Part shown: piece by piece, positions 1-7,095 of the stretch
How the letters are laid out: each line of letters opens with the position of its first letter
How positions within the stretch are numbered: the first letter of the stretch is position 1
DNA from: a virus
Strand: one strand, 5' to 3'
DNA length: 30,833 nt
IMG/VR virus record: IMGVR_UViG_3300042541_001236
Span: 1-30,833 of that record
Notes under the pieces: model-generated
Database searches by the model: none
Seen by the model: the letters and a program-made list of their open reading frames with translations, nothing else
Told to the model about the DNA's origin: nothing
Translations under genes and position numbers: made by a program

Positions 1-605
1 TCCTGGGCAAAGTCACCGCCGCGAGTGCCGATGTGCGAGAGGTCAGCGACAACAGGCGGCGCGTAATAGACCGGCGGTGCCAGGTGTCCACCTGCGATCA
101 GGTCAGCCACTTCCGGCCCACGAATCAAATCGTCAAACACGTCCTTGAGCCCTCGACCGTCGAGCCGCTGCGGCGTGGCAGTAACGCCGAGGACTCGAGC
201 CTGCGAGTGGTGGGCAATGACTTTTCGCCAGCTTCCAGCCGTCGCGTGGTGCGCCTCGTCGGCGATGATCAGCGCCGGCCTGAAGCAGTCGAGCCGCCGA
301 ACGTAGGTCTGAACGCTGGCCACCTGCACCGGAATCGAGCGATCCGGCGAGCGACCGGCAGCAATCACGCCGTGATCGACGCCAAAGGCGCGGAGCGTGC
401 GGCACGTCTGATCGACAAGCTCTTGCCGATGCACAAGGATGACGACGCCGTTGCCTTTTGCCGCCGTCCCCTGGGCGATGTAGGAAAATAACACCGTCTT
501 TCCGGAGCCCGTCGGTGCCACAACAAGCGGCGACCGCTTGCCGGATCGGTAGGATCCTCGAACGCCATCGACGAGATCGAGCTGGTAGTCTCGGAGTTGG
601 ATCAT
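1..605 (-). CDS. SF2 DEAD/DEAH-box helicase, N-terminal part (runs off window)
   Basis: The minus-strand frame is open from an ATG at 605 to the window edge, giving about 201 residues with no stop, so the gene is cut by the window. It begins MIQLRDYQLDLVDGV, a Q-motif-like start. It then shows Walker A APTGSGKT (about residues 31-38), motif Ia VHRQELVDQ, motif II ADEAHH and motif III TATP. This order is that of the SSL2/RecG-like SF2 DNA helicases used by phages in replication or recombination; the C-terminal RecA lobe lies outside. A good Shine-Dalgarno (AAGGAG) precedes the ATG, which overlaps the upstream stop as ATGA. The helicase class is certain from the motifs; the exact role is inferred. 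Confidence 0.93.
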   Translation of the reverse strand, partial: MIQLRDYQLDLVDGVRGSYRSGKRSPLVVAPTGSGKTVLFSYIAQGTAAKGNGVVILVHRQELVDQTCRTLRAFGVDHGVIAAGRSPDRSIPVQVASVQTYVRRLDCFRPALIIADEAHHATAGSWRKVIAHHSQARVLGVTATPQRLDGRGLKDVFDDLIRGPEVADLIAGGHLAPPVYYAPPVVADLSHIGTRGGDFAQ

Positions 606-829
606 GGCGACTCCTTAAATGCGGCTGCTTTTGCTTTGAGGTCTTGATACTCGCTCCACCAGTCAATGGACACCTCGTCGAAGTAATCTAGCTCGGTTGC
701 GAGTCGCTTGGATTCGTGCTTCCAGACGGCGACCTCGCGCTCCATCTCCTGTGCGAGGTCGCGAAGCACGAAACTCCACTGGCCGTCAGAGGCTGCGATC
801 GCGGCGTCGGTTCTTGGCGTGTCACTCAT
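602..829 (-). CDS. Small phage protein with MSDTPRTDA start
   Basis: A 75-residue protein starting MSDTPRTDAAIAASDGQWS. The start at 829 is chosen over an upstream TTG/ATG extension because it has a strong Shine-Dalgarno (AAGGAGG) and because this N-terminal motif recurs in small phage proteins. The middle (FVLRDLAQEMEREVAVWKHE) is predicted helical, probably coiled coil. It overlaps the previous gene by 8 bp and the helicase by 4 bp, so it belongs to the early operon. Function unknown. Confidence 0.75.
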   Translation of the reverse strand: MSDTPRTDAAIAASDGQWSFVLRDLAQEMEREVAVWKHESKRLATELDYFDEVSIDWWSEYQDLKAKAAAFKESP

Positions 830-1199
830 GGCGGGCCTCCTTCCATGCGGCAAGTGCCACGTCGTGTTCCGGCACAAACTGAATCACCTCACCAGCCAGC
901 AGGTCGTAATTGTAAGTTCTCAACACGCTTGCCAGCCTGTCCGCAAGCTCTCGCTCGGTGGAAAGCTCAGCCCTCGCGTCGTTCCGCTCGCCTAGTGCGC
1001 GGCAAACGTCTAGCTCGGCCTGCTTGCGGTCTTGGCGCTCTTGCTCAAGCTGTCGCCCGAGCTCTTCCAGCCGTTCGGCGGCGGCGTCGAGCATCAAGCC
1101 AATCTCTGCCGGGTGAGGCTGCTCTAACGCCTCATCACCTCGTCGCCAGCGATTGAATTGGCGAATCTGGGCGGACAGCTTTTTTGTCTCAGTTTTCAT
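822..1199 (-). CDS. Conserved phage coiled-coil protein
   Basis: A 125-residue hypothetical protein. The N-terminus (IRQFNRWRRGDEALEQPHP, then EIGLMLDAAAERLEEL) is a pattern I recall from conserved phage proteins of unknown role. Residues about 45-85 are rich in E, R, Q and L in heptads and should form a coiled coil. The start at 1199 overlaps the upstream stop (ATGA) and has a weak GGAG upstream. It is part of the chain of small translationally coupled early genes. No catalytic motif is visible. Confidence 0.75.
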   Translation of the reverse strand: MKTETKKLSAQIRQFNRWRRGDEALEQPHPAEIGLMLDAAAERLEELGRQLEQERQDRKQAELDVCRALGERNDARAELSTERELADRLASVLRTYNYDLLAGEVIQFVPEHDVALAAWKEARHE

Positions 1200-1633
1200 G
1201 CTCCGCTTTTTTTAACTTTAGCAATGGCGGCGCGGATCAATCGAATGTCCGCGACTGTGATTTCGCAATACACCGTGCTTCCGTTCCACGATTTTTCAAT
1301 CTCATCGTTCGGAAATGGGTCAATCCTTTGCAGCGCCTCCAGCAACTCGTCGCGTTGTTGCTCAAGTCTGCCGGCGAATGCGGCGGTCGTCACTTTTTCC
1401 GCACCGGTAAGAGCGGCTGCGATGGCTTTAGGGATGTCATAGCGGCAAATCTTGCGGAAGTCAGAAGAGCCGCATTCGTCATCGCACGCCATTGCGTCAA
1501 GCTTGGTTAAGAAATCCAGCAACTCGTCGCGCTGGCGCTCTAGGCGGCGGGCGAATGACGCCTTAACAATCTCGCCCTGGTAAATGGTCGAGAATGACTC
1601 CTGGTCCGTCTCCGGTGTTGGTCGGTCGCTCAT
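1196..1633 (-). CDS. Hypothetical early protein with internal duplication
   Basis: A 145-residue protein starting MSDRPTPETDQ, a variant of the MSDTPRTDA-type start. The start at 1633 overlaps the upstream stop as ATGA, which is why the longer reading from 1723 is not used. The sequence contains two copies of one helix: FARRLERQRDELLDFL and, about 60 residues on, FAGRLEQQRDELLEAL, each followed by a similar acidic stretch. This points to an internal duplication. Function unknown; probably a helical, self-associating protein. Confidence 0.75.
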   Translation of the reverse strand: MSDRPTPETDQESFSTIYQGEIVKASFARRLERQRDELLDFLTKLDAMACDDECGSSDFRKICRYDIPKAIAAALTGAEKVTTAAFAGRLEQQRDELLEALQRIDPFPNDEIEKSWNGSTVYCEITVADIRLIRAAIAKVKKSGA

Positions 1634-1815
1634 GGCTTCGGTGGGGTTGCGCAGGCCAGTGCAATGTTGATCCGCGCGAGGCTCGCGGCCCGTGGCTGGA
1701 ACTTGCCGGTCTTCCAGCGCCACCAGGTGGAACGGTTGACGCCGGCCAAGAGGAGGATGCCGGCGATGGGTTGGCCCGCCGCCTTGACGCGGTCTTCGAT
1801 TTCGGTGGTGGTCAT
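1630..1815 (-). CDS. Small Cro/CI-like helix-turn-helix protein
   Basis: A 61-residue protein. Residues about 21-40 (LLLAGVNRSTWWRWKTGKF) fit the turn and recognition helix of the compact HTH seen in phage Cro/CI-like proteins, where the R-S-T-W-x-R-W-K-x-G pattern is typical. It overlaps both neighbours by ATGA junctions. It may be a DNA-binding regulator of the early operon. No dimerisation or protease domain follows, so it is not a full repressor. Confidence 0.7.
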   Translation of the reverse strand: MTTTEIEDRVKAAGQPIAGILLLAGVNRSTWWRWKTGKFQPRAASLARINIALACATPPKP

Positions 1816-1931
1816 GGTTGGATGATGCGAGCAGGCCCTCGCACGTCGGCGTCGCCGGGTCCGGGGTTTAGGTGGTTGATGATTGCGACGGCCGCGTAGA
1901 GCGCGGCGGCGAGGATAAGGAGGCGGCTCAT
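1812..1931 (-). CDS. 39-residue membrane-anchored small protein
   Basis: A short ORF, MSRLLILAAALYAAVAIINH and on to RIIQP, found between two coupled genes. Both ends overlap neighbours by ATGA (1928-1931 and 1812-1815), which is the main support for it being real. Residues 4-18 form one hydrophobic segment, a possible membrane anchor or signal peptide. Its last codons (ATCATCCAACC) double as the A/C-rich leader of the next gene. Function unknown. Confidence 0.6.
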   Translation of the reverse strand: MSRLLILAAALYAAVAIINHLNPGPGDADVRGPARIIQP

Positions 1932-2074
1932 GGCTTTGGCGGGTTGCGGAGTTCTCGGCGGGCAGCCACGGCCTGCTCGATGTGCCATCGGCGTGCGTTG
2001 GGTTTGCCCATGCGGCGAGCGTGGCGAGCCAGCGCCAGTCGGTCGCGGATCTCAGAGTGGAGGTCGGTGGTCAT
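1928..2074 (-). CDS. 48-residue basic small protein
   Basis: A short ORF beginning MTTDLHSEIRDRLALARHAR, rich in arginine and alanine and mostly helical by eye. It starts 2 nt after the stop of the 87-residue gene upstream and ends in an ATGA overlap with the next gene, so it is a link in the operon. The basic character could allow nucleic-acid binding, but no known domain is visible. Confidence 0.6.
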   Translation of the reverse strand: MTTDLHSEIRDRLALARHARRMGKPNARRWHIEQAVAARRELRNPPKP

Positions 2075-2076
2075 GG

Positions 2077-2340
2077 TCAGGCGAGGATTGCTGCAATGAC
2101 GCGGTCAAAACGCTCCAGAGCGTCGTCACCGGCTGGCATGGATGCGATCTTGGCAAGGATCGGCAGCGCTTTGGCTTGATCGGCGAGGACCGCCTTGTGT
2201 TCGGCGGTCATCATGTGGGCCAGCGACTGGAGCATCCCGGCGGCGGCAGCTTGCTCGGCGGTCATTCCGGCGCGGGCGGCCATGGCATCAAACTTGGCTT
2301 TTCCGTCGAGTCCGAAAATCAGTTGGGCGATGGTGGTCAT
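2077..2340 (-). CDS. Hypothetical helical protein, first gene of the left early operon
   Basis: An 87-residue protein (MTTIAQLIFGLDGKAKFDAM...), alanine-rich and apparently all-helical. It is the first gene after the promoter-like cassette at 2383-2410. It has no Shine-Dalgarno; four ACC-AACC type units (CCAACCAACCAACC) directly precede the ATG. All downstream genes to the window edge overlap or lie within 2 nt, so this leader probably serves the whole chain through translational coupling. Function unknown. Confidence 0.7.
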   Translation of the reverse strand: MTTIAQLIFGLDGKAKFDAMAARAGMTAEQAAAAGMLQSLAHMMTAEHKAVLADQAKALPILAKIASMPAGDDALERFDRVIAAILA

Positions 2341-2445
2341 GGTTGGTTGGTTGGTTGGTGGTTGGTGTCGGTTGACGGCGTGAAACTAGCCCCCCGTTGC
2401 GTAAGTGCAACAAGAAAAAGCCCGCCCGCAAAAATAAATTCACCG
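2341..2445 (-). promoter_or_regulatory. Terminator/promoter/A-C leader cassette, copy 1
   Basis: Read on the minus strand: a G/C-rich imperfect hairpin ending GCGGGCGGGC then TTTTTC; TTGCAC (2410-2405); 16 nt; TAGTTT (2388-2383); the motif GTCAACCGACACC; and CCAACC repeats abutting the ATG at 2340. The same order and the same 16-nt spacing recur at 4713-4815 and 7096-7195. The -35/-10 assignment is an inference from that conservation. The terminator stem is weaker here than in copies 2 and 3. Confidence 0.55.
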
Positions 2446-2495
2446 GGGCCAGCCAGGGCGAACAAGGAGCGGGAGGGCAACACCAGGAGCATCTG

Positions 2496-2951
2496 TCATG
2501 ATCTTTTGTGACGGAGTCCGGCGGTATCTGCGCTATTGCCTTCGGCAGAGGGATTGCATCCATAGCCAGGGAGGTGGCCATACATTGAGATTCTGGCGAC
2601 CACGCTGCCCGTGGTGTAAAAGCTAAGATTCCCGAGCGTTTCGGGCTTTGCGTAGCGGCCGCATTGGGGGCATTTCCTTCCGCCCTCAGTCGACATAAAT
2701 GTTTTGTAGTCCATGCCGTGATCCGGCTTGCTCCCAACGGACAACAATACATCGCTCGCAACCATGACCCGCTCCGAGTTCGGAGCGGGTTTTTCGTGCG
2801 TCACGGAATCACACGCGAAGAATGCAGGACAACACGGTGTCATCAGTCCTTGTTCGGCCAAGAAGTTGTTGAAGTCACTCCCTCGGTGCGGATTCGGTGT
2901 CATGGCGGGCGCGTCCTGCGTGATTTCGAGCGTGAAGGGTGCCGTGTTCAT
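2496..2951 (-). CDS. Hypothetical protein carrying a CPxCG zinc knuckle
   Basis: A 151-residue reading frame from the ATG at 2951, chosen 4 nt after the upstream stop (2956). The N-terminal part has a HRGSDFNNFLAEQGL stretch; the C-terminal half has one KCPQCG knuckle and a second CC...C group about 70 residues earlier. It is interrupted in the middle by a perfect inverted repeat (2768-2789) that looks like a terminator on the opposite strand; there the protein reads HEKPAPNSERV. This could mean the protein is chimeric or that an older 3' end was read through. Function unknown. Confidence 0.5.
   Translation of the reverse strand: MNTAPFTLEITQDAPAMTPNPHRGSDFNNFLAEQGLMTPCCPAFFACDSVTHEKPAPNSERVMVASDVLLSVGSKPDHGMDYKTFMSTEGGRKCPQCGRYAKPETLGNLSFYTTGSVVARISMYGHLPGYGCNPSAEGNSADTAGLRHKRS
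2768..2796 (+). terminator. Plus-strand intrinsic terminator inside a minus-strand ORF
   Basis: Perfect 10-bp stem CCCGCTCCGA / TCGGAGCGGG with a 2-nt loop, then TTTTTCG. The T tract is on the plus strand only, so it would stop plus-strand (antisense) transcription. No plus-strand gene is seen upstream of it. Confidence 0.65.
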
Positions 2952-2955
2952 GACG

Positions 2956-3249
2956 TTATGCGTTCGGCGCCTCCATATTGTAGTTCGCAGCATCCAACCG
3001 CATCCGCGCCTCTGCGGTAATCCTCCAAAACGGCCAGCCGTTGCGGTTGTCCTCGGGCCGAACAAGCCCCTTAGCCTTGAGGACGGCCACAACGGCCATT
3101 GGATCTTTAGAGCAATAATCCAGCGCGGCCTTGATGTCTGGTGACTGCGCCTTGCCCTGCATTTCGGCAATGATGCCAAGGGCAATGGCTTCGCGTGCGC
3201 CGACTCCGATGGCAGCAAGCATTTGTCCGGCTTGAATTAGCGTTTGCAT
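2956..3249 (-). CDS. Hypothetical phage protein
   Basis: A 97-residue protein starting MQTLIQAGQMLAAIGVGARE. The start at 3249 lies 13 bp inside the upstream gene; the longer reading from 3348 would bury most of that gene and is not used. The C-terminal half (ALDYCSKDPMAVVAVLKAKGL, then a tryptophan-rich WPFWRITAEARMRLDA) resembles a small winged-helix fold, but I cannot assign it. It sits between a membrane protein and the zinc-knuckle ORF. Confidence 0.6.
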   Translation of the reverse strand: MQTLIQAGQMLAAIGVGAREAIALGIIAEMQGKAQSPDIKAALDYCSKDPMAVVAVLKAKGLVRPEDNRNGWPFWRITAEARMRLDAANYNMEAPNA

Positions 3250-3452
3250 CGGTTTGAGCGGTTGATGTGGCGTTGTCGGTCGGCATATTCTGCGGCTGCG
3301 AGGTTGAGCGCCTGCACGCCAGCCACCGCAAAGGCCAGCGAAGGCCATGACGGCGCGGTGGCGAATGCGCCACCGATCAGGATGATGCCGCAGGCGAAAA
3401 AGAGGCGGGCGAGCATCAAGCAGTTGCGCGCTTGGAGATCGTGATAGTTCAT
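3237..3452 (-). CDS. Small two-TM membrane protein
   Basis: A 71-residue protein with two hydrophobic segments, about residues 12-31 (LMLARLFFACGIILIGGAFA) and 36-57 (WPSLAFAVAGVQALNLAAAE), and a basic C-terminus (NRSNRCKR). The start codon overlaps the stop of the coiled-coil gene by one base (TAATG type). This position in an early operon does not suggest a holin; the role is unknown. Confidence 0.6.
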   Translation of the reverse strand: MNYHDLQARNCLMLARLFFACGIILIGGAFATAPSWPSLAFAVAGVQALNLAAAEYADRQRHINRSNRCKR

Positions 3453-4336
3453 TATCTTTTGACTTTCAGGTTTTGGAATACTCGCAACCCAGCCACTTCC
3501 GGCAGCTTGCCGTTGCGCTCGAAGGATTTCTTAAGTGCCGCCAGCACATCGGCCCGCTTTGGCTCGATCCGGCAGAGTTGCGGGAATTTTGCGACAAATG
3601 CCAAGATGTCCTCGACATCGAAGTCGATCTCCTCGCGGACGCCGGCGGGAGCTGGTGCCGCAATAACCGCATCCGCTGCGGCGATCCGTGCCGCAGCGTA
3701 GCAATCCCGAGCTGCGGCGGCGTCAGCTTCAGCCTGGAGGCGCGCGGCTTCGGCTCGCGCCTCGGCCTCGCGTTGCGCCGCCAATGCTTTTTCCTGCGCC
3801 TCACGTGCCGCCTTTTGGCCCTCCTCCGATTGCGCGGCCTCGGCTTTTAGTCGGGCGATCTCCGCTTCGTGCGCGGCCCGTTCCGCGGCCTGTCGCTCGC
3901 GCTCAATCCGTGCGGCTTCGCGCTGCGCTGCCATCTCGGCTTCGTGGCGCTCGCGATCGACGCGCTGGCGATCCTGCTCGGCGGCGAGTTCGGCCTCGCG
4001 CTTGATGCGCTGCTGCTCCCGAGCGTATTCGGTGACGAGCCCCGACAGGCGGGCCTCTTCGGCAATCACCTCGGCCACGAAATCGGCGGCTATACCGTCG
4101 ATCCGTTTGCCTAGATCAATCACCGGAGCCTTGACGATCTTGCGGCTGCTCTCGACCGCAGTGCGGACGCTGGCAAGGCTGCGGAGCCGGGACTGCGCGA
4201 TGTCGCAACTGTCGGGATCTGTGACAGCCACGACGGCGCGGGCGGCGGTGAGGATGGTTGCTTTCTGCCTCTCAGCTTCGGGCGTTATCGTGATTTGGTA
4301 ACCATCTCCAAGGATGGCAAGTGCGTTGGTGCTCAT
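3452..4336 (-). CDS. Coiled-coil phage protein next to the recombination genes
   Basis: A 294-residue protein. Residues about 1-100 form a globular N-terminal part (DSCDIAQSRLRSLASVRTAV, RKIVKAPVIDLGKRID). Residues about 100-215 are an uninterrupted E/A/R/Q-rich coiled coil, and the last 75 residues are globular again (EEIDFDVEDILAFVAKFP). I recall proteins of this layout, such as DUF1351-like ones, beside phage exonuclease/annealing genes; the family call is tentative. The start overlaps the upstream stop (ATGA) and is preceded by ACCACCAACCAACC, which is also coding for the tail of the upstream gene. Confidence 0.75.
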   Translation of the reverse strand: MSTNALAILGDGYQITITPEAERQKATILTAARAVVAVTDPDSCDIAQSRLRSLASVRTAVESSRKIVKAPVIDLGKRIDGIAADFVAEVIAEEARLSGLVTEYAREQQRIKREAELAAEQDRQRVDRERHEAEMAAQREAARIERERQAAERAAHEAEIARLKAEAAQSEEGQKAAREAQEKALAAQREAEARAEAARLQAEADAAAARDCYAAARIAAADAVIAAPAPAGVREEIDFDVEDILAFVAKFPQLCRIEPKRADVLAALKKSFERNGKLPEVAGLRVFQNLKVKR

Positions 4337-4467
4337 GGTTGGTTGGTGGTGTCGAGCGGTAGTTCGGGGTGGGTGTCAAACGATGCTTCGAGCAGCGTTG
4401 TGATTTCCGAGAGCTTGTCGATAATGTCGTCAAGCTTGTCGATCAGTGCTTTTTGTGCGGTTGTCAT
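4333..4467 (-). CDS. 44-residue helical small protein
   Basis: A short ORF, MTTAQKALIDKLDDIIDKLS and on to LPLDTTNQP, with a clear amphipathic heptad helix. The start at 4467 is set by an A/C leader (CCAAACCAATACCAACC) directly before the ATG; the longer frame from 4536 overlaps the upstream gene. Its last codons (ACCACCAACCAACCA) form the leader of the coiled-coil gene, with an ATGA junction. Function unknown; possibly a partner of the adjacent coiled-coil protein. Confidence 0.6.
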   Translation of the reverse strand: MTTAQKALIDKLDDIIDKLSEITTLLEASFDTHPELPLDTTNQP

Positions 4468-4523
4468 GGTTGGTATTGGTTTGGTGTTGTCCGCGTGTAG
4501 GATGCGCGGCCCCCGCTGGAGAT

Positions 4524-4712
4524 TTAGGCTGGGCACGAAAACTTGATTTCGGCGGACGCGGTGTAAAACACATCGAAAGGAGCACCGTTGACGCGGACGG
4601 TTAGCGAATTGTCGAAGCCAGAATCTTCTTCGCGGAACTCAAGCTGAACGGAGGTGACTCCGAGTTTGGCTGTGAAGTGGCGGGCGATGGAGTCTTGAAG
4701 GTCGGCGTTCAT
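4524..4712 (-). CDS. Hypothetical small protein
   Basis: A 62-residue protein (MNADLQDSIARHFTAKLGVT, then QLEFREEDSGFDNSLTVRVN). The predicted layout is one helix followed by beta strands. It is the first gene after cassette copy 2 and its ATG is preceded by ACCACCAACCA rather than a Shine-Dalgarno. No domain is recognised. Confidence 0.6.
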   Translation of the reverse strand: MNADLQDSIARHFTAKLGVTSVQLEFREEDSGFDNSLTVRVNGAPFDVFYTASAEIKFSCPA

Positions 4713-4815
4713 TGGTTGGTGGTGTCGGTTGACGTGCGAACCCTATCCGCAGCGGCCTGGAGTGCAACAAGAAAAAACCCGCCCCAGCAAAATAAATTTA
4801 CCGGGGCGGGTGGGA
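4713..4815 (-). promoter_or_regulatory. Terminator/promoter/A-C leader cassette, copy 2
   Basis: Minus-strand order: hairpin CCCGCCCC / GGGGCGGG with an AT-rich 17-nt loop and a TTTTTTC tail (about 4777-4812), a good terminator for the gene at 4821-5072; TTGCAC (4767-4762); 16 nt; TAGGGT (4745-4740); CACGTCAACCGACACC; and ACCAACCA against the ATG at 4712. It closely matches copies 1 and 3. Confidence 0.65.
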
Positions 4816-4820
4816 GCGAA

Positions 4821-5072
4821 TCAAAGGTGTCTCCGGTGGGCGTCCCAGCCTTTGATCCGATAGACTCGACGGATGAATTCACGAACGATCTCGGCCGTCA
4901 TCCATGGCTTTCCTGTCAGGTGCTCCAGCCAGTGAACCAGCGCCTCCGGGTCTGGTATTCTCGACAGCTCGATGTGGTAGGGGTAGGCCGCATTGATCGT
5001 GATGTATCCGAGCTTTTCGTCGTGCTCAAAGATCACATCCATCCGAATCTGATGCTCTTCGATTGGGTTCAT
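4821..5072 (-). CDS. Hypothetical protein
   Basis: An 83-residue protein: MNPIEEHQIRMDVIFEHDEK, a short beta-rich section, then helices (PDPEALVHWLEHLTGK, TAEIVREFIRRVY). It starts about 20 nt after the RecT-like gene and is followed by a strong terminator, so it ends the nuclease/annealing operon. I do not recognise the family. Confidence 0.65.
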   Translation of the reverse strand: MNPIEEHQIRMDVIFEHDEKLGYITINAAYPYHIELSRIPDPEALVHWLEHLTGKPWMTAEIVREFIRRVYRIKGWDAHRRHL

Positions 5073-5093
5073 GTGTCGGCAGGTAGGGATTGA

Positions 5094-5816
5094 TCAGCCG
5101 AAGATGTCGCCGTCGTCAGTGGTGGCCGGCGCTGCGGCCTGCACTGGATCGGCCTTCGCAGCCTTGGTCTTTTTCGCGGGCGGCAGCACCTCAACCTCTG
5201 AGACTGGTGCCGGTGACTGCACGTCGTCAAAGATTGGCGGTTCTGTGCGGGCAGTCACATTGCGCGGACGGTCGCCGATGTCCTCCACCTCCTCGGTGGC
5301 GTGCATCCCGTTAAGGACGTCGGGAGCGTAGAGCCGTCCGAAAAACGCGGCGGCGCGATAGCGTAACATCAGTTCCGGCATCGTCTTCCATTTGCTCCCA
5401 TTTTTAGCATACCAGCCCTCCGCCTTGGCCATCGAGATTGACGCCGGCGGGCCTTCAAGTCGCTCGCCAGTCTTGTCGGTCGTCCAGGCGATGCAGCTCC
5501 GGTCATCTCCCTCGCCAGTCACATCGAAGCGGACCGGCGCGAACCGACCGCAACTGTTGAGAGCAGCGATGATGAACGTCGAAGACCAGCTGGGCCGGCC
5601 GTGGATGATGTTCAGGTTCTGCATCACGGCGAGCGGAGAGGCACCGATCCGCTGCGCCATCTCAAGCGCGACGATGGCGTTGCCGATGTTGTCTTTACCT
5701 CGGTATTGCTCCGGGACGATGTTGGATGAGACGAGTGCCAGTGCCATGCGCTGGGCGGACTCGAACGATGCTGCGTTGGAAAACGCGGTGGTGGTGGTAA
5801 CGATGTCGGTTGTCAT
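5094..5816 (-). CDS. RecT-like single-strand annealing protein
   Basis: A 240-residue protein (from the ATG at 5816). The core reads FESAQRMALALVSSNIVPEQ, then IVALEMAQRIGASPLAVMQN, HGRPSWSSTFIIAALNSCGR, and GWYAKNGSKWKTMPELMLRY. I know this set of motifs from phage proteins annotated as RecT-family recombinases, and it directly follows a RecE-like nuclease. The C-terminus (about 65 residues, ending DDGDIFG) is acidic and disordered, as in proteins that bind SSB partners. The start at 5816 is preferred over 5855 because the A/C leader CCAATACCAAC lies directly before it and it avoids overlap with the nuclease gene. Confidence 0.8.
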   Translation of the reverse strand: MTTDIVTTTTAFSNAASFESAQRMALALVSSNIVPEQYRGKDNIGNAIVALEMAQRIGASPLAVMQNLNIIHGRPSWSSTFIIAALNSCGRFAPVRFDVTGEGDDRSCIAWTTDKTGERLEGPPASISMAKAEGWYAKNGSKWKTMPELMLRYRAAAFFGRLYAPDVLNGMHATEEVEDIGDRPRNVTARTEPPIFDDVQSPAPVSEVEVLPPAKKTKAAKADPVQAAAPATTDDGDIFG

Positions 5817-5845
5817 GTTGGTATTGGTTGGGGTTGGGGAGAAAA

Positions 5846-6646
5846 TCAGGCCCATTTCGGGAGGTCAATCGTCAAGGGCGCATCGGAGTAGCCGGGCCAA
5901 GTGTCGGCATCTTGGCACCGACGGAAGGTGTCAAGATCAGTCTGGTATTCGATCCTGCCACGGCTTGTCATCGTCTCGCTCGCGACGTAAACGGCCACCA
6001 GGTAAGGCGGCTCGGTCTCGACGGCGATAAATACAAACCCGCGCGGAGCCTCGCCAAACGCGGCCTTGTAGCCGTCGCTATAAAACGCGGCCTGCACATG
6101 GTAGCGGTATTGCGCGATGGATTTTGCGAACCCCTCAGGCGAGGCATCGCGAGTCGTCTTGAGATCGACGATGACGCCACGCTCGGTCACGGCATCCGGC
6201 CTGCAACGGCACGCGATGCCATCGGCATCCCAGAATATTGACTGCTCGATTGTCGGATTGCCCGCCAGTGCCTTCGCAGCGGCTGGGTGGTTGTGAACAG
6301 CCTGCTGGATCTGGCAAAGCTTTGACATCTCCTCCGCGGTGACGATCTCCTTGCCCTCGGCCTGCACCTCGAACTCGGCCCATGCGAGCTTGCCGGCAGA
6401 GGTGCGGCGTTCGATGCCTTCGGGCCGGACGGTCGCGGATGCGCGGAACAGTTGTGGCTCGAGAACCACGGTATGGGTCAAGCTACCCAGCCGCATGGCC
6501 GGCGTCTGCTCGGTGGGGTTGGCCTGCCTCCAGCGGTAGAGAGCGGGAGCCTTGCGGATGAGGTCCAGCCCGCTCTTGGAGATGGCAGGGCTGGCGTGAT
6601 ACTCTGCATTGGTCAGGTCGTGCCTGACAGTGGTGGGTGTGGTCAT
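5846..6646 (-). CDS. RecE-like PD-(D/E)XK exonuclease (DUF3799 type)
   Basis: A 266-residue protein. The N-terminus (LTNAEYHASPAISKSGLDLI) and LGSLTHTVVLEP (about 53-64) are typical of the exonuclease VIII C-terminal nuclease family. The active site is seen as D151 (CRCRPDAVT), VDLKT with D161 and K163, and the YHVQAAFY motif (182-189). Such enzymes degrade one strand of double-stranded ends to load the annealing protein encoded just downstream. The ATG at 6646 is preceded by CAACCAACACCAACC. Confidence 0.9.
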   Translation of the reverse strand: MTTPTTVRHDLTNAEYHASPAISKSGLDLIRKAPALYRWRQANPTEQTPAMRLGSLTHTVVLEPQLFRASATVRPEGIERRTSAGKLAWAEFEVQAEGKEIVTAEEMSKLCQIQQAVHNHPAAAKALAGNPTIEQSIFWDADGIACRCRPDAVTERGVIVDLKTTRDASPEGFAKSIAQYRYHVQAAFYSDGYKAAFGEAPRGFVFIAVETEPPYLVAVYVASETMTSRGRIEYQTDLDTFRRCQDADTWPGYSDAPLTIDLPKWA

Positions 6647-6671
6647 GGTTGGTGTTGGTTGAAATTAGTAT

Positions 6672-6848
6672 TCACCGCTGCCATGTTGCACTTGCTACCG
6701 ATGCAACTAAACGCCCGAAATTTTCCGCGCTGATCTCAATCATGGTATCGGTGCCGAGCTGAATAATAATCCCGCCCGGGCCATTTGTGGCGCTTATGTC
6801 CGTGACGACTTTTTCGCTGCCTACCGTTAAAAACACTTTGTCTTTCAT
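6672..6848 (-). CDS. Hypothetical small beta-rich protein
   Basis: A 58-residue protein (MKDKVFLTVGSEKVVTDISA, then GGIIIQLGTDTMIEISAENF). The ATG at 6848 is preceded by CACCAACCATCAA; the longer frame from 7043 overlaps the upstream gene and is rejected. It lies 25 nt before the nuclease gene in the same operon. No family recognised. Confidence 0.6.
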   Translation of the reverse strand: MKDKVFLTVGSEKVVTDISATNGPGGIIIQLGTDTMIEISAENFGRLVASVASATWQR

Positions 6849-6903
6849 TTGATGGTTGGTGAGGGAAGAGCGCCGGGGATGGAACCCGGCGCGGTGAGGT
6901 GGT

Positions 6904-7095
6904 TTAGGCCGCAGCCTTGTCCCATGCCATTTGGCGTTTAAGCCAGAGTTTTGAGAAGAAGTGGGCGTCATTGTATGACAGCCCCTGCCGCTTGTTGCGA
7001 CCGAGAATTTTGGAACCCTCCCAGGATTCCCAAGTCCAACCATTGAGGTCAGAATCGAATAAAATGAAAAGGTTGTATTTGGTGTCGGCGGTCAT
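6904..7095 (-). CDS. Hypothetical small protein, first gene of the recombination operon
   Basis: A 63-residue protein (MTADTKYNLFILFDSDLNGW, then SWEGSKILGRNKRQGLSY). The start at 7095 is set by the A/C leader CAACCAACACCAACC and by cassette copy 3 just upstream. No domain recognised. Confidence 0.6.
   Translation of the reverse strand: MTADTKYNLFILFDSDLNGWTWESWEGSKILGRNKRQGLSYNDAHFFSKLWLKRQMAWDKAAA

Noticed and set aside
133-666. A 177-residue minus-strand ORF at the left edge.
   Set aside because: It overlaps the helicase in another frame; the helicase frame has clear SF2 motifs and runs off the window.
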